From the NCBI GenBank assembly GCA_003537575.1, contig DPRS01000049.1:29933-83557 (forward strand): DNA of 53,625 nt, written 5' to 3'. Every line of letters begins with the position of its first letter. Positions within the stretch are counted from its first letter, which is position 1. This DNA is from Oxalobacteraceae bacterium. Its GTDB lineage: Bacteria > Pseudomonadota > Gammaproteobacteria > Burkholderiales > Burkholderiaceae_D. A program made the position numbers and the translations under genes. Under the pieces are notes generated by a model, which worked only from the letters and a program-made list of their open reading frames with translations, was not told where the DNA came from and made no database searches. Shown in pieces: positions 51,494-53,625 of this stretch.

Positions 51494-51889
51494 ATGGAAA
51501 AACTCTACTTGTCGAAGCGCGATCTCACCGTCCTGCTGGGAAAGCTCGATAGCGTGCGCAATGGCGAAGTCAGCGCCTGCACCATCATCAAGAATGACAT
51601 TGCGCACCCGGTCTATCCGCAAACGCTGCGCCGGATTGCCGTGGTCGCCATCGAAGAGCCGGACCGGTATTTGCCGGGCGTGTCGCCGCGGCTGCATCTG
51701 TCGCGCGTCAGCCTGACCTCCCTGCTTGCCCATATCGCGAAGCAGTCGGCTGGCGCCATCCGGCTTGAAGGCCTGGAAGTGCTTGCTGTGCCGGACGAAC
51801 GCTACTATGTCGATCGCAGCGCGACCGAGGGCGCGCCGGTCGGTGACCTGAGCGCGGCGTTTTTCTGGAATCGCGGCAAGCAGCGGTAA
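51494..51889 (+). CDS. Conserved hypothetical protein, co-oriented with the Oxidoreductase-like gene
   Basis: A 131-aa soluble protein: MEKLYLSKRDLTVLLGKLDS, VRNGEVSACTIIKNDIAHPV, then QTLRRIAVVAIEEPDRYLPG and a charged end RDRSA... The N-terminal half looks like a small alpha/beta domain. I do not recognise a family. It starts 20 bp after the Oxidoreductase-like gene and converges with the next gene (stops adjacent at 51889/51890). Confidence 0.6.
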   Translation: MEKLYLSKRDLTVLLGKLDSVRNGEVSACTIIKNDIAHPVYPQTLRRIAVVAIEEPDRYLPGVSPRLHLSRVSLTSLLAHIAKQSAGAIRLEGLEVLAVPDERYYVDRSATEGAPVGDLSAAFFWNRGKQR

Positions 51890-52432
51890 TTAAAACAAAT
51901 CCACGTCCTCGTCGAAGCTGGCCGCGACGGTTTCAAATTCTCCGATGATCTTTTGCCAGTCATTGCCGCGATGGCTGTCCAGGTATTCGAAGAATGACGA
52001 GGCCGGGTCGTTCAGCAGCACCGCGACGGCGTAGTCCAGCATGTTGTCGCTGAATTTGACCAGCGCGTCATATTTGGTGCCGGTGGCCAGCGCGTCATCG
52101 GCCACCACGGGCGCCACATCGAAGTAAATCGCAGGCAGCCTGCGCCGCAGAGAAACGCCAAAGTCCGTCTCCACCGCGGCTTTTGCCTGCGCAAAGCTGC
52201 GCTGTTCCGAATAAAATCCATACGGCCGGATTTCGAAATATTCAAGCAGCGGCGGCATGGCGTCCTGGTCTGCCGCCTTTTCGAACGCAGCCTCGATCTC
52301 ATGCCGGTCAGCCTTCTTGAGGCGAATCCGGATCACCATCGCTTCCGTAATGCCCCGGAATCCCGCCGCCTGGAAATGCCGGACGATACGTTCTGCCGAG
52401 CTGTTGGCTGGCATGGCGGTGGTGCTATTCAT
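51890..52432 (-). CDS. Hypothetical cytoplasmic protein
   Basis: A 180-aa protein: N-terminal SAERIVRHFQAAGFRGITEA, MVIRIRLKKADRHEIEAAFE, centre PPLLEYFEIRPYGFYSEQRS, acidic end ETVAASFDEDVDLF. No signal peptide or membrane helix, and no motif I can name. GAGAGAAC precedes MNSTTA, so this start is used instead of the longer frame at 52477. Confidence 0.6.
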   Translation of the reverse strand: MNSTTAMPANSSAERIVRHFQAAGFRGITEAMVIRIRLKKADRHEIEAAFEKAADQDAMPPLLEYFEIRPYGFYSEQRSFAQAKAAVETDFGVSLRRRLPAIYFDVAPVVADDALATGTKYDALVKFSDNMLDYAVAVLLNDPASSFFEYLDSHRGNDWQKIIGEFETVAASFDEDVDLF

Positions 52433-52579
52433 GGGCAAGTTCTCTCGAAAAATGACATTGTTGTAGATGAGCCCCAACAGTCAGGGCTTTTAATCCGGCT
52501 TATTTCATCGGCAGAAGGTCTCGACTTTCTTTCCGCGAAGCAAGTTCCAGTATCATAGCCAGATTTCCATTATTTTTGA

Positions 52580-53578
52580 ATGACTGCGTTGTTGAGCTTG
52601 CTTGAAACCGCCAAACCTTTTCTGACCCATCCGCTGATGCTGCTGGCAGGATTTGTGGCGGCTTCGTTCCTGATGATCTGGCGCCTGCATGCCGTCGAGG
52701 GCAAGGGTTTCGAAGGCACGCTGCTGGGCACCCTGATCATGCCCTACTGCTCCGGCTTCGCCAACCTGGTGTTCGTCTTCGTGATCATGCGCAGCGGCGG
52801 CAATGGCGGACTGGTCATTGAAAACAGCCTGGTCAACAATGTCACCAACCTGACGCTGATCCTCGGGCTGACGGCGCTGTGCTTCGCCGCTGCCGCGCCA
52901 CAGGCTGCGAAAAAGAAGAGCAAAAGCCAGGTCGATCTCTACCGCCTGTACCGGCTCGACATGTTGCTGACCCTGGTGGCGCTGTTCCTGTTTACAGGCG
53001 CCTTGTGGGCGCTGGCCAAGGATGGCGAGCTGGGCTTTTATGACGGCCTGGTGCTGATCGGCCTGTTCCTGTTCTGGCAAATCCTGCACGTGTTCGAGGT
53101 GTTGAAAAACAACGTCAGGAAAAACCAGGCCATCCACTGGTCGATCGTCTTCGATCTGCTGCTGATCGGCGTTGCGGCTTACCTGATCTACCTGAGCGTG
53201 GATTACCTGGTGAACTGGATCTCGACCGCGCACAACCCCTGGTTCAGCATGGACAACCTGGGCTGGCTGAGCGGCTTCATCATGGTGGTGCCCAACGCCT
53301 TCCTGGCGCTGTACTATGCCCGCGCGGGAAGGCACGACATCGTGGTGAGTTCGCAGGTCGGCGACGGCCACATCTGCATTCCAATGTGTGTCGGGCTGGC
53401 CGCGCTGGCGCAGCCCATCGCCGTACCCGGCTTTTTCCAGTGGGGAGCATGGATCATCCTGGGCGCGGGAGCGCTGCACTTCCTTTCGATTGCGATCTGG
53501 GGACGGCTGCCGCGCATCGTCGGCGCCCTGCTGCTGGGGGGCTATGGCGTGTTTCTGTACAAGGGGCTGGGCGCCTGA
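52580..53578 (+). CDS. Sodium/calcium exchanger-like membrane protein
   Basis: A 332-aa protein with about nine to ten membrane helices. Two repeated alpha-type motifs are typical of cation/Ca2+ exchangers: LLGTLIMPYCSGFANLVFVF with NSLVNNVTNLTLILGL, and MVVPNAFLALYYARAGRHDI with SSQVGDGHICIPMCVGLAAL. The acidic residues usual in the alpha repeats (GTSLPE) are replaced by MPYCSG and VPNA, so ion choice may differ. It lies alone at the end of the window. Confidence 0.8.
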   Translation: MTALLSLLETAKPFLTHPLMLLAGFVAASFLMIWRLHAVEGKGFEGTLLGTLIMPYCSGFANLVFVFVIMRSGGNGGLVIENSLVNNVTNLTLILGLTALCFAAAAPQAAKKKSKSQVDLYRLYRLDMLLTLVALFLFTGALWALAKDGELGFYDGLVLIGLFLFWQILHVFEVLKNNVRKNQAIHWSIVFDLLLIGVAAYLIYLSVDYLVNWISTAHNPWFSMDNLGWLSGFIMVVPNAFLALYYARAGRHDIVVSSQVGDGHICIPMCVGLAALAQPIAVPGFFQWGAWIILGAGALHFLSIAIWGRLPRIVGALLLGGYGVFLYKGLGA

Positions 53579-53625
53579 GCGCACGTCCTTCCCCTTGCCT
53601 TGTTTTCAGCTGCTTGCAGTTAATG

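Overview
The window looks like chromosomal DNA of a betaproteobacterium, most likely Oxalobacteraceae (Noviherbaspirillum / Paucimonas / Herbaspirillum-like). The grounds are a close relative of the PhaZ7 PHB depolymerase of Paucimonas lemoignei, a DUF3348-DUF802-OmpA-DUF2894 operon typical of Betaproteobacteria, a three-gene acetone carboxylase locus and high-GC codon usage. These assignments come from reading the proteins; no database search was possible. I see no rRNA, tRNA, CRISPR array, intact insertion sequence or prophage.

Layout. 1-6.9 kb: secreted PHB depolymerase, SlyD, periplasmic rhodanese, KTSC, DUF2189 and DUF3297 proteins, a tandem universal stress protein, a FemAB/BioF2-like acyltransferase and a small secreted protein. 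7.1-9.2 kb: REC-PAS-GGDEF-EAL protein. 9.2-9.9 kb: non-coding stretch with a perfect 36-bp palindrome. 9.9-11.6 kb: ribbon-helix-helix-like protein, HU, GIY-YIG and CHRD proteins. 11.7-13.9 kb: phaZ7-like gene followed by a membrane-anchored HEAT-like protein. 14.2-20 kb: PAS-GGDEF-EAL protein, DUF1993, a dihydrolipoyl dehydrogenase-like enzyme and a second FemAB-like paralogue. 20.6-28 kb: acetone carboxylase acxA-acxB-acxC behind a near-consensus sigma-54 promoter, with its AcoR/AcxR-type activator downstream. 28-31.4 kb: BrkB/YihY, DUF2798, DUF2938, a divergent MerR regulator over a SoxR-box-like dyad, and a Tsx-like porin. 31.4-36.3 kb: a minus-strand series cydP-cydA-cydB-cydX-ybgE-MBL-truncated haemoglobin-rhodanese, with a divergent PAS/sigma-54 activator and three TGCCA-N3-TGGCA dyads between them. 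37.8-38.4 kb: a chimeric remnant (SulP permease piece joined to a methyltransferase piece). 38.5-42.9 kb: the DUF3348-DUF802-OmpA-DUF2894 operon. 43.2-53.6 kb: PilZ protein, RlhA, two Ser/Gly-rich lipoproteins (one with LysM), small envelope proteins, a CvpA-CAP fusion, a lower-GC MBL-fold gene, small conserved proteins and a cation-exchanger-like membrane protein.

How it fits together. Two unrelated secreted PHB depolymerases and acetone carboxylase (which makes acetoacetate) point to a life built around 3-hydroxybutyrate/acetoacetate carbon. The cytochrome bd genes are followed by haemoglobin, an ETHE1-like MBL protein and rhodanese, which suggests a low-oxygen or NO/sulfide-tolerant respiratory module driven by a sigma-54 activator. 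Two GGDEF-EAL proteins and a PilZ protein indicate c-di-GMP signalling.

The best candidate for an undescribed system is the translationally coupled DUF3348-DUF802-OmpA-DUF2894 operon. It has the layout of an ion-driven stator (MotA/ExbB/ZorA-like plus MotB/ZorB-like with a transmembrane Asp) carrying a very long cytoplasmic tail. Second is the PhaZ7 gene with its anchored helical-repeat partner, which resembles a lipase/foldase pair in layout.
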